From NCBI RefSeq assembly GCF_016863395.1, contig NZ_BOOU01000107.1, positions 1 through 35,569 of the forward strand: a DNA stretch of 35,569 bases. The letters run 5' to 3'. Below the pieces are notes generated by a model. That model was not told where the DNA came from. It ran no database searches and saw only the letters and a program-made list of their open reading frames with translations. The position numbers and the translations under genes were made by a program. The DNA comes from Sphaerisporangium rufum. Its GTDB lineage: Bacteria; Actinomycetota; Actinomycetes; Streptosporangiales; Streptosporangiaceae. Below, in pieces: positions 1-10,700 of this stretch. Position 1 is the first letter of the stretch. Every line of letters begins with the position of its first letter.

Positions 1-1
1 G

Positions 2-2020
<2,019 letters not shown>

Positions 2021-2037
2021 CCCATCGCCGCCCCCAT

Positions 2038-2061
2038 CGCCCGGGACCCGCATCCCGGGCG
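2038..2061 (+). terminator. Intrinsic-type hairpin after the beta-helix gene
   Basis: A perfect 9-bp stem (CGCCCGGGA with TCCCGGGCG) closes a 6-nt loop. It lies 17 nt after the stop codon. There is no U-tract, which is usual in high-GC actinomycetes. It separates the beta-helix gene from the ABC operon downstream. Confidence 0.65.
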
Positions 2062-2085
2062 GCGGGGGCACCGCGACGCGGGTCG

Positions 2086-2099
2086 TCGAATCGATACGA
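2086..2099. promoter_or_regulatory. LacI-family operator (site A) upstream of the CUT2 ABC operon
   Basis: TCGAATCGATACGA matches the window consensus TCGAAYCGRTTCGA at 13 of 14 positions and is a palindrome except for one pair; the flanking G and C also pair. It lies between the preceding terminator and the ATPase gene, about 70-100 bp before the candidate starts. The same motif is found at 13334, 28218, 35293 and 35462. It is probably bound by the LacI protein encoded at 27060-28082 or a paralogue. Confidence 0.6.
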
Positions 2100-2141
2100 C
2101 AAATCGCTCTCCCTCCCGATCCCCGTTCCCTAGGAGCTTTC

Positions 2142-2195
2142 GTGCACGTACCCTCGCCGGCATTCGGGTGGCCCGCCGGGCGGTGCCGATGCTGA
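2142..2195 (+). CDS. Possible leader peptide overlapping the ABC ATPase start
   Basis: The only good ribosome-binding site before the ATPase gene is AGGAG at 2132-2136. It sits 5 nt from a GTG that opens a 17-codon frame in a different phase. That frame stops with TGA at 2193-2195, just past the in-frame ATG (2189) of the ATPase. The arrangement would allow translational coupling. It could also reflect a sequencing indel or chance. No homology can be claimed for so short a peptide. Confidence 0.3.
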   Translation: MHVPSPAFGWPAGRCRC

Positions 2196-3622
2196 AGATG
2201 ACCGGCATCGGCAAGAGCTTCCAGGGCGTCCGGGTCCTGTCCGGTGTAGACCTGGAGGCGGCCGCCGGCGAGGTGCACGCGGTGGTGGGGGAGAACGGCG
2301 CCGGCAAGTCGACCCTCATGAAGATCCTCGCCGGGGTGCACTCCCCGGACGAGGGGACGATCGAGATCGACGGCCGTCCGGTGACCTTCGGGCATCCGAT
2401 CGAGGCCCAGCGCTCCGGAGTCGCCATCATCCACCAGGAGTTCAACCTGCTGCCCGAGCGCACGGTCGCCCAGAACGTGTTCCTCGGCCGCGAGCCGGGC
2501 CGGTGGGGGCTGGTCGACCGGGCGGCGATGGAGTCGGCGACCGCCGAGCTGCTGCACTCGCTCGGCGAGGAGACCTTCGGCCCCGGCGACCTGGTCCGCC
2601 GGCTGTCGGTCGCCCAGCAGCAGGTCGTCGAGATCGCCAAGGCGCTGTCGCTGAACGCGCGGATCGTGGTGATGGACGAGCCGACCGCGGCGCTGGCCGA
2701 GCACGAGGTCGGCCTGCTCTACGCGCTGGTGCGGCGGCTCACCGCGCGCGGCATCACCGTCCTTTACATCTCGCACCGGCTGCGCGAGGTCTTCGAGCTC
2801 GCCGACCGGATCACCGTGCTCAAGGACGGCTCCCGGGTCGCCACCGAGGCGGCCGCCGGCCTGGACACCGCGGCGCTGGTCCGCCTGATGGTCGGCCGGG
2901 AGCTGGACGCCCACTTCCCCGCCCGGGCCGGCGGGCCGCCCGGCGAGGTGGTGCTGAGCGTGCGCGGCGGCGGCAACGCCCGGCTGCGCGACATCGACCT
3001 GGAGGTGCGGGCCGGCGAGATCGTCGGCCTGGCCGGGCTGCAGGGGTCGGGACGCACCGAACTGGCCAAGGCGCTGTTCGGCGCCGAGCCCTTCACCACC
3101 GGCGAGATGCGGCCCCGCCGCCCGCGCTCGGCGCGCGAGGGCATCGCCGCCGGCATCGGCCTGGTCACCGAGGACCGCAAGGCCGAGGGGCTGCTGCTCG
3201 GCCAGCGGGTGCGCGACAACGCCCTGCTGGTGGCCCGGGCCACCGGCGGCGGCCGGCCGGCGGTCGAGAAGCTGCTGGAACGGGTGCGGCTCAGCCCGCC
3301 GCGTCCCGAGCTGGAGGTGCGGACGCTGTCCGGCGGCAACCAGCAGAAGGTCGTGCTGGCCAAGTGGATGACGGTCGCGCCGCGGGTCCTGCTGTTCGAC
3401 GAGCCGACCCGCGGGGTGGACGTCGGCGCCAAGGCGGCCATCCACGACCTCATGCGCGAGCTCGCCCGCGACGGCACGGGCATCCTGATGATCTCCTCCG
3501 AGCTGCCCGAGCTGATCGGCATGAGCGACCGGGTCATCGTGCTGCGCGACGGCCGGATCGCCGGGGAGCTGCCCGCCGGCGCCACCGAGGAGGCCGTGAT
3601 GCACCTGGCGGCCGCCTCATGA
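2168..3622 (+). CDS. Sugar ABC transporter ATP-binding protein (CUT2, RbsA/MglA/XylG type)
   Basis: This is the cytoplasmic ATPase that powers a CUT2 monosaccharide importer. At 484 residues it contains two fused nucleotide-binding domains. The first has Walker A GENGAGKST (residues 41-49), then LSVAQQQ, and Walker B ending VVMDEPTAAL. The second has the degenerate P-loop GLQGSGRTELAK (near residue 290) and a full signature LSGGNQQK, followed by LLFDEPTRGVD. Degeneracy in the second P-loop is usual for RbsA-like proteins. The second domain is a little short between its P-loop and signature compared with the ~500-residue family norm. The GTG at 2168 has no good ribosome-binding site. ATG 2189 (reading MLKMTGIGKSF) is an equally likely start and matches where family members usually begin. 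The stop overlaps the next gene by 4 bp. Confidence 0.93.
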   Translation: MARRAVPMLKMTGIGKSFQGVRVLSGVDLEAAAGEVHAVVGENGAGKSTLMKILAGVHSPDEGTIEIDGRPVTFGHPIEAQRSGVAIIHQEFNLLPERTVAQNVFLGREPGRWGLVDRAAMESATAELLHSLGEETFGPGDLVRRLSVAQQQVVEIAKALSLNARIVVMDEPTAALAEHEVGLLYALVRRLTARGITVLYISHRLREVFELADRITVLKDGSRVATEAAAGLDTAALVRLMVGRELDAHFPARAGGPPGEVVLSVRGGGNARLRDIDLEVRAGEIVGLAGLQGSGRTELAKALFGAEPFTTGEMRPRRPRSAREGIAAGIGLVTEDRKAEGLLLGQRVRDNALLVARATGGGRPAVEKLLERVRLSPPRPELEVRTLSGGNQQKVVLAKWMTVAPRVLLFDEPTRGVDVGAKAAIHDLMRELARDGTGILMISSELPELIGMSDRVIVLRDGRIAGELPAGATEEAVMHLAAAS

Positions 3623-4620
3623 CCGGCCAGCCGCGGCTGCGGCCCGCCCCCGCCCGGCTCGCCGCGTTGCGGCCGCTGCCGGCCGGCGGGCCCGCGCGGG
3701 CCGTCTACCTGGCCCTGGCGCTGCTCGTCGTCCTCGGCTGGGTGCTGTTCGCGCTGCGCGGCGAGCAGTTCCTCACCATGGAGAACATCGTCGGCATCCA
3801 GCAGCGGTCGGCGGCGCTGGGCATCGTCGCCATCGGGCAGACGATGGTGATCCTGGCCGGCAGCCTGGACCTGTCGGTGGCCTACCTGATCAGCCTCACC
3901 TCGCTGGTCGCGGCGGAGACCATGGCGGGCGGCGACGGCATGGTGGTGCCCGCGATCGCCGCGGTGCTGGCGGTGAGCGCGACGGTCGGCCTGGTGAACG
4001 GCCTGGTCGTCACCGGGCTGCGGGTGCACGCCTTCATCGCCACCCTCGGCGTCGGTCTGATCGTCGCCGGGCTGCTGGACGCCCGGTACGACGGCCCGGC
4101 GGGGAGCGTCCCGGCCTCCTTCCAGCATCTGGGGTACGACCGCATCGGCCCGCTGCCGGTGTCGGCCCTGCTGTGGGCCGCCGTCGCGGCGGCCGCGTGG
4201 TTCCTGCTGCGCCGCACGCGCCTCGGGCACCGGATCTACGCCGTGGGCGGGGACGCCGAGGTGGCGCGGCTGTCGGGCGTGCGGACCGGGCGCGTGGTGG
4301 TCGCCGCCCATGTCATCTGCTCGGTCTGCGCCGGGATCGGCGGGCTGCTGCTGGCCTCCCGGCTGGGCGCCGGCGCCCCCACGGTGGGCACCGACGGCGG
4401 ATACGACCTGGAGTCGATCGCCGCGGTGGTGCTCGGCGGGACGGCGCTGGCCGGCGGGCGCGGCGGGGTCGCCGGCACCGTCGGCGGGGTGCTGCTGCTG
4501 GCCGTCCTGGACAGCGTCTTCAACCAGCTGGAGATCGACTCCTTCGCCAAGGACGTCGTGCGCGGCGTGGTCCTGGTGGCCGCCCTGGCGATCTACGCCC
4601 GCGGGAGGCGGACGCCGTGA
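3619..4620 (+). CDS. Sugar ABC transporter permease (CUT2, RbsC type), first of two
   Basis: This 333-residue membrane protein forms half of the importer channel. ATG at 3619 overlaps the ATPase stop in an ATGA junction. A basic, Pro-rich N-terminus precedes the first membrane segment (about residues 29-45). The family hallmark GQTMVILAGSLDLSVAYL follows near residues 73-90, and the conserved VVLGGTALAGGRGG lies near residues 270-283. Length and motifs fit the branched-chain/ribose permease family (BPD_transp_2). It is paired with a second, different permease, so the channel is probably a heterodimer, unlike the RbsC homodimer of E. coli. The substrate cannot be read from the permease. Confidence 0.92.
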   Translation: MTGQPRLRPAPARLAALRPLPAGGPARAVYLALALLVVLGWVLFALRGEQFLTMENIVGIQQRSAALGIVAIGQTMVILAGSLDLSVAYLISLTSLVAAETMAGGDGMVVPAIAAVLAVSATVGLVNGLVVTGLRVHAFIATLGVGLIVAGLLDARYDGPAGSVPASFQHLGYDRIGPLPVSALLWAAVAAAAWFLLRRTRLGHRIYAVGGDAEVARLSGVRTGRVVVAAHVICSVCAGIGGLLLASRLGAGAPTVGTDGGYDLESIAAVVLGGTALAGGRGGVAGTVGGVLLLAVLDSVFNQLEIDSFAKDVVRGVVLVAALAIYARGRRTP

Positions 4621-5546
4621 AGCGCGCTTTGCCGATCTTCGTCGTGCTGGCCGGCCTGCTGGTCGCCATCGCGGTCGCCAACCCCTACTTCCTGGAACCG
4701 CCGTCCCTGCTGGCCTTCGTCAAGCGGGCCGCCCCGCTGGTGATCCTGGCCGCCGGGCAGTACTTCGTCATCGTGTCCGGCGAGTTCGACCTGTCGGTCG
4801 GCTCGCTGGTCACCGCCGAGGTGGTGATCGCCGCCCGGCTCATCGACGGCTCGGCGGCGGCGACCTGGCCGGTGCTGGCCCTGCTGATCGTGCTCGGGCC
4901 GCTGGTCGGGCTGGTGAACGGGACGGTCACCACCGTGCTGCGGGTGCCGTCGTTCATCACCACCCTCGCCATGCTGCTGATCCTGTCGGGCGCGGTCTTC
5001 CTGTGGACCGGCGGCGCCCCCCGGGGCGCGCTGTCCCCGCAGTTCCGCGAGCTGGGCCGCGGCGGCCTCGGACCGGTGCCCTGGTCGGCCCTCATCCTGC
5101 TGGCCGCCGCGGCCGCGGCGATCTGGGTGATGCGCTCCGGCTACGGCCACCGCCTCATCGCGGCCGGCGACAACGACCGGGCCGCGGCGCTGTCCGGCGT
5201 GCACGTCGCCCGGGTCCGCACGGTGGCGTTCATGGTCTCCGGCCTGTCGGCGGCGATCGCCGCGATCCTGCTCGGCGGCTTCGCCGGCGTGTCCGCCCAG
5301 GTCGGCCAGGGGCTGGAGTTCCAGGCCATCACCGCGGTGGTGCTCGGCGGCGTGGCCCTGGGCGGCGGGCGCGGCTCGGTGGTCGCCGCGATGGCCGGTG
5401 CGTTCACCCTCGAAGCGTTGTTCACCCTCCTCAACCTGTACGGCATCTCGGGGGCCCTGGAGCCGGCCGTACAGGGGGTGATCATCATCGCCGCGGTGGC
5501 GCTGGGGGCCGTGAGCCTCCCGCGCCGCAAGGCCGCGGCCGCCTGA
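4617..5546 (+). CDS. Sugar ABC transporter permease (CUT2, RbsC type), second of two
   Basis: This 309-residue membrane protein is the second channel subunit. It starts with GTG at 4617, overlapping the previous stop by 4 bp. The N-terminus goes straight into a membrane segment. The hallmark GQYFVIVSGEFDLSVGSL lies near residues 49-66, VVLGGVALGGGRGS is near residues 240-255, and the C-terminal tail is short and basic (LPRRKAAAA). It is homologous to the upstream permease but clearly diverged, consistent with a heterodimeric CUT2 importer. The lipoprotein gene starts 31 bp downstream, behind its own ribosome-binding site. Confidence 0.92.
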   Translation: MKRALPIFVVLAGLLVAIAVANPYFLEPPSLLAFVKRAAPLVILAAGQYFVIVSGEFDLSVGSLVTAEVVIAARLIDGSAAATWPVLALLIVLGPLVGLVNGTVTTVLRVPSFITTLAMLLILSGAVFLWTGGAPRGALSPQFRELGRGGLGPVPWSALILLAAAAAAIWVMRSGYGHRLIAAGDNDRAAALSGVHVARVRTVAFMVSGLSAAIAAILLGGFAGVSAQVGQGLEFQAITAVVLGGVALGGGRGSVVAAMAGAFTLEALFTLLNLYGISGALEPAVQGVIIIAAVALGAVSLPRRKAAAA

Positions 5547-5577
5547 CCGCCTGGAAAACGAAAGGGAAGAGAAGATC

Positions 5578-6786
5578 GTGCGATTCTCCTCGCGACCGAT
5601 GCTCGCCGGTGCCGTACTGGCCGCGCTGGCGCTGCCGCTGGCCGCGTGCACCACCGATAAGCCGGCCCCGTCCGCCGCCCCCGCGGCCACCGCGTCGGAG
5701 TCCGCCGGGAAGGGAACCGGCGACCAGTCGAAGTTCTTCGTCCAGGCCGACTACGACGCGCAGATGGCGATGCGCACGGCCCAGCCCACCGGCCCGGAGG
5801 GCAAGCCGTGGGAGCAGACCATCAATGCCGAGCCGGTGGACACCGCCAAGTACAAGAAGTCCGGGCCCTACCACCTGTGCTTCTCCAACGCCGCGGTGGA
5901 CAACCCCTGGCGGCAGGTCGGCTGGAAGACCATGCAGGCGGAGGTGGGCCTGCACAAGGAGGTCACCAAGTTCACCGCGCTGGACGCGGAGGGCAAGGAC
6001 GACAAGCAGATCTCCGACATCGCCGAGTTGCAGGGCAAGGGCTGCGACGCGCTGATCGTCTCGCCCAACACCACCGCGACGCTGACCCCGGCGGTGTCCG
6101 GGGCCTGCCCCAAGGTGCCGGTCATCGTGTTCGACCGGGGCGTGCAGACCGACTGCCCGGTCACCTTCATCAAGCCGATCGGCGGGTACGCGTTCGGTGC
6201 CGCGGCCGCCGAGTTCCTGGTGGACAAGGTGCCGGCCGGCGGGAAGATCCTCGCGCTGCGCATCCTGCCCGGGGTCGACGTGCTGGAGACCCGCTGGTCG
6301 GCGGCCAAGGTCGCGTTCGACAAGAGCGACCTCAAGGTCGTCGGGGTCGACTTCACCGACGGTGACGCCGCCAAGACCAAGAGCATCGTCGGCGACTACA
6401 TCCAGCGGTTCGGGAAGATCGACGGGGTCTGGATGGACGCCGGGGCGAACGCGGTCGCGGCGGTGGAGGCGTTCGAGGACGCCGGCCAGCCGGTGCCGCC
6501 GATCAACGGCGAGGACCAGCAGGACTTCCTGCAGAAGTGGCAGGAGGCCAAGCTGACCGCGGTGGCCCCCACCTACCCGACCTACCAGTGGCGCACCCCC
6601 GTCATCGCCGCGCTGCGGATCCTGAAGGGCGAGGAGGTGCCCAAGGTGTGGAACCTGCCGCAGCCGACGGTCACCCAGGAGAACCTTGCCACCTATCTCA
6701 AGCCCGGCATGCCGCCGCTGCACTACGCGCTGTGCGGCTGCGAGGACCTGCCGGGCTACCCGGAGAAGTGGGGCGGCCGGTCGTGA
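5578..6786 (+). CDS. Sugar-binding lipoprotein of the CUT2 importer
   Basis: This is the extracellular solute receptor, anchored to the membrane by lipid. It has 402 residues. A short basic start is followed by a hydrophobic stretch and the lipobox LAAC, with the acylated Cys at about residue 24, then a Thr/Pro/Ala-rich tether. The body has Peripla_BP_4 features: CFSNAAVDNPWRQVG, GCDALIVSPNTTATL, PVIVFDRG, and GVWMDAGANAVAAVEAFEDAG. The GTG start at 5578 follows AAGGGAAGAG, which outweighs later candidates. The ligand is probably a monosaccharide or small sugar derivative, which is inference. The mature domain is longer than RbsB (about 270 residues) and has extra sequence at both ends. Confidence 0.9.
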   Translation: MRFSSRPMLAGAVLAALALPLAACTTDKPAPSAAPAATASESAGKGTGDQSKFFVQADYDAQMAMRTAQPTGPEGKPWEQTINAEPVDTAKYKKSGPYHLCFSNAAVDNPWRQVGWKTMQAEVGLHKEVTKFTALDAEGKDDKQISDIAELQGKGCDALIVSPNTTATLTPAVSGACPKVPVIVFDRGVQTDCPVTFIKPIGGYAFGAAAAEFLVDKVPAGGKILALRILPGVDVLETRWSAAKVAFDKSDLKVVGVDFTDGDAAKTKSIVGDYIQRFGKIDGVWMDAGANAVAAVEAFEDAGQPVPPINGEDQQDFLQKWQEAKLTAVAPTYPTYQWRTPVIAALRILKGEEVPKVWNLPQPTVTQENLATYLKPGMPPLHYALCGCEDLPGYPEKWGGRS

Positions 6787-7616
6787 TCGGCGTCAACACC
6801 TGGGTCTGGGTCTCGCCGCTCACCGACGAGACCCTGGCCGAGCTCGCGCCCCGGATCGCCGGCTGGGGGTTCGACCTGGTCGAGCTGCCGATCGAGCGGC
6901 CCGGCGACTGGGACCCCGGCCGGGCGGCCGACCTGCTGGCCGGGCTCGGGCTCGGCGCGTCGGTCGTGCTCACCACCCCGCCGGGGCGCGAGCTGGTCGG
7001 CGCCGCGCCGGCCACCGTCCGGCAGACGCAGGACTACCTGCGGCACTGCGTGGACGTCGCGGTCACCGTGGGCGCGCCCGCGGTGAGCGGCCCGGCCTAC
7101 GCGTCGGTCGGCCGGGCCTGGCGGATGAGCCCGGACGAGCGGCGCGCGATCTACGCCGAGCTCCGGGAGAACATCAAGCCGGTCACCGCCTACGCGGCCG
7201 AGCGCGGCGTCCGGATCGGCGTCGAGCCGCTCAACCGGTACGAGACCAGCGTGCTCAACACCGTCGAGCAGGCGCTCGAGGCGCTGCCCGAGGAGTGCGG
7301 GCTCGCGCTCGACACCTACCACATGAACATCGAGGAGAAGGACCCCGCCCAGGCGGTGCGGGCGGCGGGCGCCCGGATCGCGCACGTCCAGGTGTGCGGT
7401 ACCGACCGCGGCACCCCCGGCGCCGACCGCTTCGACTGGCCCGGCTTCATCGCGGCCCTGGACGACGCGGGCTACGCCGGGCCACTGGTCATCGAGTCCT
7501 TCACCGCCGACAACAAGACCATCGCCACCGCCGCGTCCGTCTGGCGTCCGCTGGCGCCGACGCAGGACGCGCTCGCCACCGAAGGCCTCGCCTTCCTTCG
7601 CACCGTGAGGAGCTGA
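6783..7616 (+). CDS. TIM-barrel sugar epimerase/isomerase (AP-endonuclease family 2 fold)
   Basis: This 277-residue cytoplasmic enzyme belongs to the xylose-isomerase-like TIM-barrel family. It resembles D-tagatose/D-psicose 3-epimerases through VEPLNRYE and LDTYHMNIEE. Likely metal ligands are E148, D177, Q203 and E238, with H180 nearby. In true tagatose 3-epimerases the third ligand is His (H-x-H). Here the motif is H-x-Q, as in hydroxypyruvate-isomerase-type members. GTG at 6783 overlaps the lipoprotein stop by 4 bp, so it is the last gene of the importer operon and probably acts first on the imported sugar. Possible substrates are a free ketose or a 3-keto-sugar. No sugar kinase lies nearby. 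Fold and metal site are well supported; the reaction is inferred. Confidence 0.88.
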   Translation: MIGVNTWVWVSPLTDETLAELAPRIAGWGFDLVELPIERPGDWDPGRAADLLAGLGLGASVVLTTPPGRELVGAAPATVRQTQDYLRHCVDVAVTVGAPAVSGPAYASVGRAWRMSPDERRAIYAELRENIKPVTAYAAERGVRIGVEPLNRYETSVLNTVEQALEALPEECGLALDTYHMNIEEKDPAQAVRAAGARIAHVQVCGTDRGTPGADRFDWPGFIAALDDAGYAGPLVIESFTADNKTIATAASVWRPLAPTQDALATEGLAFLRTVRS

Positions 7617-7662
7617 CCGGACCCGAGCAGACACCTGGCCGGCAGGCATCGCCGTTGGACGC

Positions 7663-7696
7663 CCGGCCGCCACCGCACCCCTCCCGTGGCGGCCGG
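7663..7696 (+). terminator. Hairpin between the importer operon and the ThuA-dehydrogenase gene
   Basis: A perfect 11-bp stem (CCGGCCGCCAC with GTGGCGGCCGG) closes a 12-nt loop, 46 nt after the epimerase stop and 28 nt before the next ATG. No separate promoter is evident in the short gap. It may therefore be a partial terminator or attenuator, or a 3'-end stabiliser, rather than a full operon boundary. Confidence 0.5.
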
Positions 7697-7724
7697 CACC
7701 TGACCATCCCCCTGGAGATACCTA

Positions 7725-10700
7725 ATGCGAAGAGCACGACCACTCCATCTACTGGTCGCCACCCTGGTGGCGATGATGTTCACCGTGGTACCGGCGGCGA
7801 ACGCCGCCGCCCCGGCCTTCAAGGTGCTGCTGTTCAGCAAGACCGCGTCCGGCGCCTACCGGCACGACTCCATCAGTGCCGGCATCACCGCGTTCCAGCA
7901 GCTCGCGACGGACAACAACTTCACCCTGGACCGCAGCGAGGACTCGTCGATCTTCACGTCGTCGACGCTGAGCTCCTACGACGCCATCATCATGCTGCAG
8001 ACCTCCGGCATGGTGTGGGACAACGACGCCCAGCGCCAGGGCATGCAGGCCTACCTGCGCTCCGGCAAGGGCGTCGTCGCGATCCACAACGCGACCGACA
8101 TGAACATCGAGTCGCAGTTCCCCTGGTGGGACCAGGTCGTGCTGGCCGGCGCGCACATGACCGCGCACTCCTCGATCCTGAACGGCACCGCCAAGGTGGC
8201 CGACAAGGTGCACCCGTCCACCACGGGCCTGCCCGACCGGTGGTCGCGCAGCGAGGAGTGGTACAACTTCGACAAGAACATGCGCGGCAGCGTCCACGTG
8301 CTGGTCACCGCGGATGAGACCACCTATGACGCCGGGCCGAACAAGATGGGCGTCGACCACCCGATCTCCTGGTGCCACAACCCCGAGGGCGGCCGGGTCT
8401 GGGCCACCGCGATGGGCCACAACGCCTCCGCCTACTCCGAGGCGCTGTTCAAGCAGCACCTGCTGGGCGGCACCAAGTGGGCGGCGGGCGCCGAGCCCGG
8501 CAACTGCGGCGGCACCATCACCAACAAGTTCCAGAAGGTCACCCTGGACGGCGCCCCCGACCAGCCGATGGAGCTGGACGTCGCCGCCGACGGCACCGTC
8601 TTCTACATCTCCCGCTCCGGCAAGGTCAACATGATCCCGCCGAACGGCGGCGGCACCCGGACCATCGCCACCCTGCCGGTGTACGACGGCGGCGAGGACG
8701 GCGGCATCGGCCTGGCGCTGGACCCGAACTTCGCCACCAACCGGTGGATCTACATCAACTACTCGGCGGCCAGCATCGGCGAGTTCAACCGGGTGTCCCG
8801 GTTCACGTTCAACGGCTCGACGCTGGACATGTCCAGCGAGAAGAAGCTGCTGGACGTCCCGGCGTACCGCAACGTGGACGAGCCGGGGCACACCGGCGGC
8901 TACCTGGCCTTCGGCCCGGGCGGCAACCTCTACATCGCGCCCGGTGACGACACCAACCCCAACGGCTCCAGCGGCTACGCCCCGATCGACGAGCGGTCGG
9001 GCCGGGAGCACTTCGACGCGCAGCGGTCCGCGGCCAACACCAACGACCTGCGCGGCAAGATCCTGCGCATCCACCCGGAGAGCGACGGCACCTACACCAT
9101 CCCGTCGGGCAACCTGTTCGCCCCCGGCACCGCCAAGACCCGCCCCGAGATCTACGCGATGGGCTTCCGTAACGCGTTCCGCTTCGCGGTCGACCGGGAC
9201 ACCGGCTGGATCTCGGTGGGCGACTACGGCCCGGACGCGGGGTCGGCGAACGCCAACCGCGGCCCCGAGGGCACGGTCGAGTGGAACCTGATCAAGGAGC
9301 CGGGCAACTACGGCTGGCCGTACTGCGTCGGCAACAACATCCCGTTCAACGACTTCAACTTCGCCACCAACACCTCCGGCGCGAAGTTCAACTGCTCGGC
9401 CCCGGTCAACAACTCGCCCAACAACACCGGGCTGACCAACCTGCCGGCGGCGAAGTCCGCGACCATCTGGTACAACTATCACGCCTCCGCGGAGTTCCCC
9501 GAGATCAACTGCTGCGGCGGCGCGGCCCCGATGGGCGGCCCGTTCTACCACTACGACGCCAACAGCAACTCCACCCGCAAGTTCCCCGCGTACTTCGACA
9601 AGACGCCGTTCCTCTACGAGTGGAGCCGCAACTTCGTCAAGGAGCTGCGGCTGGACTCCTCCGGCAACCTGCTGAAGATCAACCCGTTCGTCGCGCAGCT
9701 CGCCCCGCACGCGCCCATCGACATGAAGTTCGGGCCGGACGGCGCGTTGTACTACGCCGACTGGGGCAACGGCTTCGGCCACAACAACACCGACGACGGC
9801 ATCTACCGGGTCGACTACGTCGGCGGGACCGCCGACGGCAACCGCGCGCCCGTGGCCAAGGCAACTGCCAACCCCGACTCCGGCAGCGCCCCGCTGACCG
9901 TCGCCTTCTCCTCGGCCGGCTCGGCCGACCCGGACGGCGACGCGATCACCTACGCGTGGGACTTCGGGGACGGCGGCACCTCCACCAGCGCCAACCCGTC
10001 GCACACCTACAACGCCAACGGCACCTACAACGCCAAGCTGACGGTCACCGACACCAAGAACAAGACCGGTGTCGCCAACCTGACCATCAGCGTCGGCAAC
10101 ACCAAGCCCAACGTGGTCTTCGGCACCCCGCCGGACGGTGGATTCATCAACTTCGGGGACAAGGTCGCCTACACGGTGAACGTCACCGACCCCGAGGACG
10201 GCACCATCGACTGCTCCAAGGTCGTGGTGAGCACCGCCCTCGGCCACGACACGCACGCGCACGACACCGGCCAGTACACCGGCTGCTCGGGCACCGCGGT
10301 GACCAGCGCCTCCGGCCATGACGAGGCGTCCAACGTGTACGGGGTGCTGACGGCCGACTACACCGACAAGGGCGGCCTGAAGGGCAGCACCGGCGTCACC
10401 CTGCAGCCCAAGCACAAGCAGGCGGAGTTCTTCACCGGCTCGTCGGGCGTTCAGCTCGTCGACCAGGCCGGTGCCGAGGGCGGCCGACGCGTCGGCGACA
10501 TCGGGAACAACGAGTGGATCTCTTTCACCCCGATGAACCTGTCGAAGATCAACTCGGTGTCCTTCCGGGTGTCCTCGGCGTCCAGCACCGGTGCTTCCAT
10601 CGAGCTGCGCGCCGACTCGCCCACCGGGACGCTCATCGCGTCCGCCTCGGTGCCGAACACGGGTGGCTGGAACAACTACCAGTCCCTGCCGGCCGCGACG

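Noticed and set aside
2503-4620. Extended start of the first CUT2 permease to 2503
   Set aside because: The extension runs through the ATPase gene in another frame as Arg/Ala/Gly-rich nonsense. The ATG at 3619 in an ATGA overlap fits the family length.
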